A DNA stretch of 64,000 nt from Herpetosiphon gulosus (lineage in GTDB: Bacteria > Chloroflexota > Chloroflexia > Chloroflexales > Herpetosiphonaceae): contig NZ_BAABRU010000001.1 of the NCBI RefSeq assembly GCF_039545135.1, positions 186,001-250,000 of the forward strand. Reading direction: 5' to 3'. The number at the start of each line of letters is the position of its first letter. The stretch's first letter is position 1. Made by a program: the position numbers and the translations under genes. The notes below the pieces were generated by a model, which worked only from the letters and a program-made list of their open reading frames with translations, was not told the origin of the DNA and searched no databases. This document shows, piece after piece, positions 29,128 through 36,517 of the stretch.

Positions 29128-29793
29128 CTAGCGTCCAGGTAAGGGATCATCCATGGGGACGAGGCGTTGGCGTAGGGCATAAATCGCTGCTTGGGTGCGA
29201 TCCGCCAAGTGCAATTTCGACAAGATGTTGCTAACGTGGGTTTTGACGGTTTTTTCACTGATGATCAGTGAATCGGCAATTTCACGGTTGGAATGACCAC
29301 GGGCGATCAAGCGCAAGACATCCATTTCGCGCTCGGTCAGAGCTTCGGCATCGGGGTCGTTGTTGCGAGGCGCTGAGAATTCTTGCATCAATTTGGCGGC
29401 AACTTCAGGGTGCAACACCGCCTCGCCACGTTTGGCTGAACGCACAGCCCGCGCTAATTCCAGCGGGCTAACATCCTTTAAAAGGTACGAGATTGCTCCA
29501 GCTTTGATTGCCGGAAAGACTTTTTCATCGTCAGAAAACGAGGTGAGTACAATTACTTGGGTGGTCGGGCTGACGGCCTTGACGCGGCGGGTGGCTTCTA
29601 CGCCGTCGATCTCAGGCATCACCAAATCCATAATCACCACATCAGGCAACAGTTGCTTAATCTGGCCAACAGCCTCAACTGGCATTCCCGAATCGCCGAC
29701 AACTTCAATATCATCTTGGAGTTCGAGAAAATCGCGCAAGCCTTGGCGAACAACCAAATGATCATCGACTAAAAAAACGCTAATACTTTCCAT
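29128..29793 (-). CDS. NarL/FixJ-family response regulator
   Basis: 221 residues from ATG 29793, which has AGAGG upstream; the longer reading adds non-homologous residues. The receiver domain (1-120) has the acidic pair D10/D11 and phospho-acceptor D56 in VVIMDLVMP. A C-terminal LuxR-type helix-turn-helix follows (LTEREMDVLRLIARGHSNRE). No sensor kinase lies in the window next to it, so its partner is elsewhere or unlinked. The divergent neighbour is a membrane-anchored HExxH protein. Confidence 0.92.
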   Translation of the reverse strand: MESISVFLVDDHLVVRQGLRDFLELQDDIEVVGDSGMPVEAVGQIKQLLPDVVIMDLVMPEIDGVEATRRVKAVSPTTQVIVLTSFSDDEKVFPAIKAGAISYLLKDVSPLELARAVRSAKRGEAVLHPEVAAKLMQEFSAPRNNDPDAEALTEREMDVLRLIARGHSNREIADSLIISEKTVKTHVSNILSKLHLADRTQAAIYALRQRLVPMDDPLPGR

Positions 29794-29950
29794 AAGAACC
29801 TCTTTGTGAGTGAATCGCGCTACATTGATTGTACACGCAATCGGCAAATGAACGCCAACTGCTCACCACTTTTTCACTTCCAAGCGGCCAAAGCTGTGAT
29901 ATGCTCAGTATACGTTTGAGAGATCTCGGCCTAGTTTTGAAGGAATGTCC

Positions 29951-31480
29951 ATGAATCGAACACGTTTCGCAATTATTGGCTTGGTGGTGTTGCTGTTGGC
30001 GGCGCTTGGTGCTAGCGGTTGGCTCTGGTTTGAACGCGGCACAATTATCTCGCGCGATGCCACGACCCAAGCTGAATTTGGCAAATTAAAAGATCAAATT
30101 ACTGCTGCTGATGAGGTGCAAGATAAAAACCGTCAGCTGCAAGACCAAGTGAATGATTTACAAGAGCGTTTGAATAATCCGCCAACCAGCATTGCTGAGC
30201 CAACCAGCCCAGCGCTTGAGCCAACGCCTGAAGTTGGCCCAACCCCAACGGTTGATCCGGCTGCGCCAACCCCAACCGGCCCAGGTGGTGTGGAGCCGCC
30301 CGCGCAAATTGTTGAAGTGATGAAGCAAATTGAGCAAGAGGTGATCGCGTTGCGTGGTTTGCCAGAGGAACGCCCAGTTACGCGGCGCATGCTAACGCGC
30401 GAGGAATTGCGCAATTATATTGTCAAAGAAATGGAAACCGAAAATACGCCCGCAGATTTTCGCCATGAAACCAGCCAATTGTGGATGCTCGGCTTAGCCG
30501 AAAAAGATATTGATTTACAGCAGTTGTATATCGATTTGCAAACCGAACAAATCGGCGGCTTTTACGATCCTGAAACTGATACCTTTTATATTATTGCTGA
30601 AAATAACGAATTTCCACCAGCCGATCAAATTACCTATGCCCACGAATTTAATCATAACTTGCAAGATCAATTAATTAACTTGCAAGATGGCCTAAAAGTT
30701 GGCGAATTTGATGCTGATCGGTCGTTAGCATTTCGTTCGTTGGTTGAAGGCGATGCTACCAAACTAATGAGCGATTGGTTGCAAACTGATCTTGTGCCGC
30801 GCATGTCACCCGCTGAGTTGCAAGAATTGTTGCGAACCTTGCAAGAACAACAAGATAGCAGCACAATTCTTGATCAAGTCCCAGGCGTACTGCGCGATGG
30901 GCTGGTATTTCCTTATGAAGATGGTCTAGCTTTTGCTGAAGCAGTTTATGCCGAAGGTGGTTGGGAGGCAGTGACCAAGGCTTTGCAAGACCCACCAACC
31001 TCGACCGAACAAATTTTGCATCCTGAAAAATATTTGAGTGCTACCCGCGATAACCCAACCCTGCCCGATCAATTTGATCTGTTGCCAGTGCTCGGTGCGG
31101 ATTGGACTACTGCTATAACCAATACGGTTGGCGAATTTGATCTCAAATCGTTGCTCGAATATACCGCTACTGCTGGTGATTTGGAAGCCGCAGCAGCGGG
31201 AATTGGCGGCGGTCGCGTGACATTATATGAACACAACAGCGATTTTACACCGGTGTTGCAATGGACATTGCGCTGGGATACTGCTGCCGATGGCGATGAA
31301 TTTTTGGGTTTATTCTATGGCACACTCAACCCCAATGGCGATTTATTGATTCGGGCTGGTGACCCAAACCGCAGCGATGATGATGTGCATGTTGGAGTCA
31401 AAGGCAGTGGTCAAGAATTTGTGATTGTTTTTAGTCCAAACCAAGATTTGGTGCGTAATGCTTTGAATGCTTTACCATAA
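29951..31480 (+). CDS. Membrane-anchored putative metallopeptidase
   Basis: 509 residues from ATG 29951, placed by AAGGA seven bases upstream; an ATG six bases earlier is too close to it. There is an N-terminal TM anchor (about 6-26), then a coiled-coil segment (about 40-75), a Pro/Thr-rich spacer (about 78-118) and an external domain. That domain contains HEFNH (231-235), a match to the HExxH zinc-peptidase motif, preceded by GGFYDPETDTFYI. I recognise this as a Chloroflexota/cyanobacterial type of uncharacterised protein, but substrate and activity are unknown. Confidence 0.7.
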   Translation: MNRTRFAIIGLVVLLLAALGASGWLWFERGTIISRDATTQAEFGKLKDQITAADEVQDKNRQLQDQVNDLQERLNNPPTSIAEPTSPALEPTPEVGPTPTVDPAAPTPTGPGGVEPPAQIVEVMKQIEQEVIALRGLPEERPVTRRMLTREELRNYIVKEMETENTPADFRHETSQLWMLGLAEKDIDLQQLYIDLQTEQIGGFYDPETDTFYIIAENNEFPPADQITYAHEFNHNLQDQLINLQDGLKVGEFDADRSLAFRSLVEGDATKLMSDWLQTDLVPRMSPAELQELLRTLQEQQDSSTILDQVPGVLRDGLVFPYEDGLAFAEAVYAEGGWEAVTKALQDPPTSTEQILHPEKYLSATRDNPTLPDQFDLLPVLGADWTTAITNTVGEFDLKSLLEYTATAGDLEAAAAGIGGGRVTLYEHNSDFTPVLQWTLRWDTAADGDEFLGLFYGTLNPNGDLLIRAGDPNRSDDDVHVGVKGSGQEFVIVFSPNQDLVRNALNALP

Positions 31481-31500
31481 CTAAAAAGCTTTAATCGATC

Positions 31501-31541
31501 AAAGCCCTGTTCAACTTCGGTTGAGCAGGGCTTTTGTTTTT
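31501..31541 (+). terminator. Rho-independent terminator with a UUCG loop
   Basis: AAAGCCCTG(T)TCAAC, tetraloop TTCG, GTTGAGCAGGGCTTT and then TTGTTTTT, 20 bases after the metallopeptidase gene. Confidence 0.9.
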
Positions 31542-31613
31542 AGGGTTTATGATGTTTAATACAACGTCATGGCTTATAGATCCCAGCACTTGTATATTCC
31601 ACTAATTGTGCTT

Positions 31614-31676
31614 TAGGGGGTGCAGGGGGATGAAAACACCCTGCGTTTCCCTCCAGCGGAGGGACGGAAGGGAGGA
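31614..31676. repeat. Dispersed double-hairpin core, copy 3
   Basis: Same core as in 14696-15066: GGGGGTGCAGGGGGATGAAA, partner CACCCTGC, then CCCTCC-AGC-GGAGGG and CGGAAGGGAGG. The flanks differ from the other copies. The rest of the 313-base spacer 31481-31793 holds a terminator, this element and a candidate promoter. Confidence 0.85.
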
Positions 31677-31739
31677 GAATCGTAAAGGCTACGCAGTGGA
31701 TTTTAATATTCCGATGGCTAGCGCTAATCTGCGAGACAA

Positions 31740-31748
31740 TGCTATAAT
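31740..31748 (+). promoter_or_regulatory. Candidate extended -10 promoter for the MglA-like gene
   Basis: TGCTATAAT is an extended -10 (TGn plus a perfect TATAAT), 45 bases upstream of the start codon. I see no good -35 at 16-18 bases, which is tolerable for extended -10 promoters. Confidence 0.45.
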
Positions 31749-31793
31749 CCTTGCGACTGCCCATCGTTTTTGCAGTGGAATTTCGGAGGAGCT

Positions 31794-32450
31794 ATGTCAC
31801 GGCTCAATCATGAGACAAATGAATGGCATTGCAAAGTCGTGCTGTTTGGTCCACCTACCCGCAATGCAGTGAAGCTAGCCGCCCAATTGGTTACAGCGAT
31901 TCCATTGGCTGAACGCGAAGTAACGTGGGATACCCCGCCAGCCGAAGAACCAACCCTCGTAGCTCGCTACCGTCCTGCAAACGCTGCCCTTGGCGATATT
32001 AAGCCAGTGTATATGCTGCATACTTTGCGTTCGGCTGGCTCAACTGCCGCTGATCGCCAGCATGTCTTGCACAATACCGACGGCGTGATTTTGCTGCTTG
32101 ATCTCGAAAGCGAAGATCAATCGATTTTTGCCGAGCGCGAACTCGAACGTTTTTTAAGCACGTATGGCAAAACTATCGCCTCAATGCCCGTCATTTTGCT
32201 AGGTGCAAGCCCGCTTGATGATGGTCAGCAGGCGCGTTTGAATGCTAATAACCTCGCATATTTTGCGGCTGAAAATGCGACAACCTTGCAACGAGTGCTG
32301 CATACCCTTGCCAGCGGGCTTGAAGAAGATTCAGGTTTGGCTGGGATTGGCTTTGACCTTGACGATTTTGATAGCGATGGCAGTGCTGTTGATCTCGATG
32401 ATATAGAGTTTGATGATTTACATGCCTACGACGACGACGATCTCAAATAG
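31794..32450 (+). CDS. Degenerate MglA-like (Ras-superfamily fold) protein with acidic tail
   Basis: 218 residues from ATG 31794 with a strong GGAGGA site. The order of segments follows MglA GTPases: CKVVLFGPP at the P-loop, LHTLRSAGSTAADRQHVL at the DxxG/switch II region, NTDGVILLLDLES, then a SMPVILLGASPLDD strand where NKxD would sit. The P-loop reads GPPTRNAV instead of GxxxxGKS/T, and NKxD is lost, so nucleotide binding is doubtful. The last 35 residues are mostly Asp. MglA governs polarity and gliding in Myxococcus; a non-binding partner or scaffold role here is inference. Confidence 0.6.
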   Translation: MSRLNHETNEWHCKVVLFGPPTRNAVKLAAQLVTAIPLAEREVTWDTPPAEEPTLVARYRPANAALGDIKPVYMLHTLRSAGSTAADRQHVLHNTDGVILLLDLESEDQSIFAERELERFLSTYGKTIASMPVILLGASPLDDGQQARLNANNLAYFAAENATTLQRVLHTLASGLEEDSGLAGIGFDLDDFDSDGSAVDLDDIEFDDLHAYDDDDLK

Positions 32451-33255
32451 AATCAGTTTGCGCCCAGCAACCCTTGCCGATCGCGAGCCGATTGTGGCGT
32501 GGTGCAACACCCTCTGGAACGGTCATCCCGATTATATTGGTGATGTTTGGGAATATTGGTTGCCGCAAGGCCATTTGTATGTTGGCGAGATGGCAGGTTG
32601 GCCAGTGCCAGTGGTGGTGCTGCGCCTGCGAGTGCTCTCGCCAACCCAAGCTTGGTTTGGTGGCTTGCGGATTCATCCTGAACTTCAAGGCCAAGGTTTG
32701 GGCCGCGAATTGATCGATTATTCGATTGCGTGGGCCAAAAGTTGGGGCGCAGCTACGATTGGTTATATGACCGAGCGTAGTAATCAGCGCATGCATTCGA
32801 TGGCCGAAAAGCTCAATTTTGCCAATGTGGGTTTTATTGAGTGGTATGAATTAAATGATTTAGCGCCTGCTCAAGCTGAAGTTTTGTACGATCCAAGTTT
32901 GGTTGATCTGAGCCAAGCGTCGAATTTGCAGGGGCAAGCGGGGCGCTATGTTTATCAGTGGACAGTGCGCAATCTCGATCAGGCGGAACTTGAACGCTGT
33001 GCTGAGCGCCAAGAATTGTATGTACTGGCGGATCGCAGCGGCTGGATGATTTGTGAACATGATGGCTTTATTGCCCAAATTGAGGGTGATTTGGCTGCCC
33101 AAACTCGGCTTTTGGCCCATGCTCGCACCCTGCCCGAATGCGAAAATTTGTTAACTCCAGTTTGGCAGGGCAGTCAGCAGGCTCAATTAATGCAACAACT
33201 CAACTGGCGTGATACCAACGAAGCCTATAGTTTGTTTGAATTAAGCCTAACCTGA
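32422..33255 (+). CDS. GNAT-family acetyltransferase-like protein
   Basis: About 277 residues. The GNAT domain (about 8-150) has the acetyl-CoA loop in IHPELQGQGLGRELIDY and the preceding beta strand GGLRI. A second region of about 120 residues resembles a degenerate GNAT repeat. The start is uncertain: ATG at 32413 or 32422 would overlap the preceding gene, and I see no convincing ribosome-binding site. The overlap suggests co-translation with the MglA-like gene. Substrate unknown. Confidence 0.7.
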   Translation: MPTTTTISNRISLRPATLADREPIVAWCNTLWNGHPDYIGDVWEYWLPQGHLYVGEMAGWPVPVVVLRLRVLSPTQAWFGGLRIHPELQGQGLGRELIDYSIAWAKSWGAATIGYMTERSNQRMHSMAEKLNFANVGFIEWYELNDLAPAQAEVLYDPSLVDLSQASNLQGQAGRYVYQWTVRNLDQAELERCAERQELYVLADRSGWMICEHDGFIAQIEGDLAAQTRLLAHARTLPECENLLTPVWQGSQQAQLMQQLNWRDTNEAYSLFELSLT

Positions 33256-33420
33256 TGCACAAATAGCCCATCAGCATCGTGTATAATCAATCAGGCTATG
33301 GGCTATGGGCACTAGGCTTTTGTGTCCATAGCCTGCAAAAGATAATCAATCATCAACTTATTATTTGGTGGCTATAGCCTATAGCCTTATGCCTATAGCC
33401 TTTTTACTGAGGTTTCCTAA
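33256..33420 (+). promoter_or_regulatory. Leader of alaS with a hairpin and heptad-like repeats
   Basis: A TATAAT at 33282-33287 is a possible -10 with a weak -35. It is followed by an inverted repeat (AGGCTATGG at 33293-33301, CCATAGCCT at 33326-33334) and by several units of TATAGCC. GAGG before the alaS ATG is the ribosome-binding site. No T-box features are seen. Confidence 0.4.
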
Positions 33421-36090
33421 ATGAAAGGTTCAGAGCTACGGCAGCGTTTCTTAGACTACTTTGCGCGGCAAGGGCACGCCGTTGTGCCAAGTAGCTCGCT
33501 GATTCCTGCCGATAATCCCACCCTGTTGTTTACAGTGGCTGGGATGGTTCAGTTTAACGATGTCTTTTTAGGTCGCGAAAGCCGCCCCTACAGCCGCGCA
33601 GTTTCATCGCAAAAATGTTTGCGCATTTCGGGCAAGCAAAACGACCTTGAAAATGTTGGGCCATCGCCACGTCACCACACCTTTTTTGAGATGCTAGGCA
33701 ATTTTTCGTTTGGCGATTATTTCAAAAAAGATGCCATCCGCTTTGCGTGGGAATTTCTGACCCAAGAAATTGGGCTTGATCCCAAACGGATGTGGGTCAG
33801 TATTTACGAAGGCGATGAGCAAATTCCTGCCGATGAAGAAGCCCATGATTTATGGCTGGCCTATATGCCTGCCGAGCGGATTTTGCGCTTCGATGCCAAA
33901 GATAATTTGTGGTCGGCTGGTGATGTTGGGCCACGCGGGCCATGCTCGGAAATTCATTATTACATCGGCGATGATCCCGATAACCAAGTGCCTGAAGGTG
34001 TTAACTCTGAAGACGACACCTATATGGAAATTTGGAACTTGGTGTTTATGCAATACAACCGTGATGAAAACGGTGTATTGACCCCACTGCCCAAGCCTTC
34101 AATCGACACGGGTATGAGCCTCGAACGCTTGGCAATTGTCAAGCAAGGCGTGTTTCGCTCGTATGAAACCGACTTGTTCACGCCAATTATCCACACGGTG
34201 ATGGAATTGCTGGGTAGCAGTAGCGAACATTATCAAGTTAATAGCTCGGCCTATCACGTTGTGGCCGACCATAGCCGCTCGATCGCCTTTATGATTGCCG
34301 ATGGCTTGCGGCCTGGTAACGAAGGCCGTTCGTATGTGTTGCGACGGTTGGTACGGCGGGCAGCCTATTTTGGTCAAACGATCGGCTTCAAAGCCCCATT
34401 CTTGGCCGAAACGATCGCCACGGTGATTGATATGATGGGCAATGCCTACCCTGAGTTGCGCAGCAAACAAGCCTATATTGCCGAGGTTGTGACTGGCGAA
34501 GAAGAACGCTTCAACAAAACCTTGGCTGGTGGTTTGCGCCAACTCGAAGCAATGTTGCCAAATCAAGCCGACAAAGCGGTTTTCAGCGGCGCTGATGCCT
34601 TCAAGCTCTACGATACCTATGGCTTTCCGCTCGACTTGACCGAACGAATCGTGGCCGAACGCGGCTTGACGGTTGATTTGGCGGGCTACGAGGCTGAACT
34701 TGAAGCGCAACGCGCTCGTGGCCGTGGTGCTGCTCAATTCAAAAAAGGCGCAGTGACCGAGCGCTGGGCTGAGCGTAATTTGGCTCCAACTAGCTTTACA
34801 GGCTATCACGAGCTGGAAAGCTGGGGCCATGTCTTGGCGCTCGAATTCGATGGCGAGGAGCTTGGTACGGTTCAACGTGGTCAAGAAGTGGCCTTGGTGC
34901 TTGATCGCACGCCCTGTTATGCCGAAAGCGGCGGCCAAATGGGTGACAGTGGCATATTGGTCGGGCCACATGGCAAAATCGTGATCGACGATGTGCAAAA
35001 GCCTGTGCCTGGCGTATTTGTCCATCGCGGCAAGGTCAGTGAAGGCAGCGTCAGCCTTGGCGAACAAGTCACGGTGACGGTTGATGCCGCGCGTCGCCGC
35101 GATATTGTGCGCAATCACACAGCAACTCACTTGTTGCACCGCGCACTCCGCGACAGTTTGGGCGAACATGCCGAGCAAAAAGGCTCCTTGGTTGCGCCCG
35201 AACGCTTGCGCTTCGACTTCAACAACCAAAAAGGCTTGAGCAGCGAACAACTTCAGCAAATCGAAGATCAAGTCAATGCGTGGATTCGCGCTGATAGCAA
35301 GGTCGAGGCAGCCGAAATGGCTTTGCCGCAAGCCCGCGAATTGGGCGCAATGGCCTTGTTTGGCGAAAAATATGGCGATGTGGTGCGGGTGGTCACGGTT
35401 GGCTGTGGCAATGCAAGTGATCACATCCATACCAATAGCGAAGCGCCAGTGTGCTCACGCGAACTTTGCGGTGGTGTTCACGTTGCTCGCACAGGCGAAA
35501 TCGGCTTCTTCAAAATCGTCAGCGAAGGCTCGGTTGCCTCAGGTGTGCGGCGGATCGAGGCAGTAACTGGCCGCGCTGCTGCTGAATGGGTCAGCCAACA
35601 AGCCCAATTGATTCGCATGCTCGGCGATAAACTTGGGGCACAACCAGGCAAAGTCGAAGAAAAACTCGATGCCCTGTTGCTCGATCAAAAAGCTCGCCGT
35701 GACGAAATTGAACGCTTGCGCGGCGAAATTGCTGCTGGCCAAGTCGATAGTTTGCTCGCCCAAACAATTGAGCAAGCTGGCACGCCATTGGTGGTGGCCC
35801 GGGTTGAAGCCAGCGATGCTGATAGCTTCCGCCGTTTGGGCGAGCAACTACGCGATAAACTTGGCAGTGGCGTGGTGATTCTCGGCACAGTGATCGATGG
35901 CAAGCCTTTGCTGCTCGCCGCTGCAACCGCCGATCAAGTCAAAGCTGGTCGCCATGCTGGCAACTTAGTCAAAGCCTTGGCAGCCAAAGTTGGCGGTGGT
36001 GGTGGCGGTCGCGCCGATTTTGCCCAAGCCGGCGGTCGCGATGCGGCTGCGCTTGATCAAGCCTTAGCCGAAGCCAGCAGTTTGCTATAA
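33421..36090 (+). CDS. alaS: Alanyl-tRNA synthetase
   Basis: Class II synthetase of 889 residues that charges tRNA-Ala. Seen in order: the aminoacylation core starting GSELRQRFLDYFARQGH, with the class II motif near FEMLGNFSFGDYF; the editing domain with zinc ligands HTATH and CGGVH; and the C-terminal glycine-rich DHHA1 region (VGGGGGGRADFAQAGG). It is full length with no disruption. A membrane protein gene and ruvX follow; the alaS-ruvX neighbourhood is common in bacteria. Confidence 0.97.
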   Translation: MKGSELRQRFLDYFARQGHAVVPSSSLIPADNPTLLFTVAGMVQFNDVFLGRESRPYSRAVSSQKCLRISGKQNDLENVGPSPRHHTFFEMLGNFSFGDYFKKDAIRFAWEFLTQEIGLDPKRMWVSIYEGDEQIPADEEAHDLWLAYMPAERILRFDAKDNLWSAGDVGPRGPCSEIHYYIGDDPDNQVPEGVNSEDDTYMEIWNLVFMQYNRDENGVLTPLPKPSIDTGMSLERLAIVKQGVFRSYETDLFTPIIHTVMELLGSSSEHYQVNSSAYHVVADHSRSIAFMIADGLRPGNEGRSYVLRRLVRRAAYFGQTIGFKAPFLAETIATVIDMMGNAYPELRSKQAYIAEVVTGEEERFNKTLAGGLRQLEAMLPNQADKAVFSGADAFKLYDTYGFPLDLTERIVAERGLTVDLAGYEAELEAQRARGRGAAQFKKGAVTERWAERNLAPTSFTGYHELESWGHVLALEFDGEELGTVQRGQEVALVLDRTPCYAESGGQMGDSGILVGPHGKIVIDDVQKPVPGVFVHRGKVSEGSVSLGEQVTVTVDAARRRDIVRNHTATHLLHRALRDSLGEHAEQKGSLVAPERLRFDFNNQKGLSSEQLQQIEDQVNAWIRADSKVEAAEMALPQARELGAMALFGEKYGDVVRVVTVGCGNASDHIHTNSEAPVCSRELCGGVHVARTGEIGFFKIVSEGSVASGVRRIEAVTGRAAAEWVSQQAQLIRMLGDKLGAQPGKVEEKLDALLLDQKARRDEIERLRGEIAAGQVDSLLAQTIEQAGTPLVVARVEASDADSFRRLGEQLRDKLGSGVVILGTVIDGKPLLLAAATADQVKAGRHAGNLVKALAAKVGGGGGGRADFAQAGGRDAAALDQALAEASSLL

Positions 36091-36151
36091 CTGGAAATAG
36101 CCCTAGCCCCCTAGCACGCTGCGGCGAGGCGAGGGGGAACCATCTTACAAT

Positions 36152-36341
36152 GGTAGGTTTTAATCGTGGTCTGTTTCGAACCACGGAATCTGTGGTTCAT
36201 CGGTGGATATGGGGCATCCCTGATTGCCTGTGAGGGGGTGCAGGGGGATTAAAGCCCCTGCGTCTCCCGCCTTGAGGCGGGACGGAAGGGTGGTGATCAC
36301 CGATTCCTAGTTATCATCTATGACATTGGTTAAAACCTACC
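36152..36341 (+). mobile_element. MITE-like element with 12-bp perfect terminal inverted repeats
   Basis: A 190-bp non-coding element bounded by GGTAGGTTTTAA (36152-36163) and TTAAAACCTACC (36330-36341). Inside is the double-hairpin core: GCAGGGG (36240-36246) with CCCCTGC (36255-36261), and TCCCGCC (36265-36271) with GGCGGGA (36276-36282), then CGGAAGGGTGG. A diverged copy lies inverted at 49185-49369. I see no clear target-site duplication. It occupies the middle of the 427-base spacer between alaS and the next gene. Confidence 0.75.
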
Positions 36342-36410
36342 CTTGAAAGGAGTAGGCTAGGGGTGATGGCACATTCATAGCGCACCCCAATCGCCCAATG
36401 AGGGACCAAA

Positions 36411-36475
36411 CTGTGGTGTTGCCCTCATCAGTATCAGATCGTTGTACAATATTGCCGATACTGCCAACACCACAG
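36411..36475 (+). promoter_or_regulatory. Large nested inverted repeat in the leader of the baseplate-J-like gene
   Basis: Outer arms CTGTGGTGTTG (36411-36421) and CAACACCACAG (36465-36475) pair perfectly. Inner arms CAGTATC (36429-36435) and GATACTG (36457-36463) also pair, and the centre holds the palindrome TTGTACAA. It lies about 40 bases before the start codon and could be an operator or an RNA switch-like structure. Confidence 0.55.
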
Positions 36476-36517
36476 CATCCGATGTGTGTTCATTCTGAAA
36501 GCTTTGGGGGCAACCCA

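Noticed and set aside
33256-33420. Possible T-box riboswitch before alaS
   Set aside because: No T-box consensus, specifier loop or terminator/antiterminator pair; only a short hairpin and repeats.
34099-35430. 443-codon open frame on the minus strand inside alaS
   Set aside because: It lies antisense to a conserved synthetase in every part. Its composition is the mirror of alaS codon use, and it has no domain or ribosome-binding site.
36175-36200. TTTCGAACCACGG resembling a tRNA T-arm
   Set aside because: It is part of the MITE-like element and its copy at 49320-49345; no acceptor, D or anticodon arms are present.
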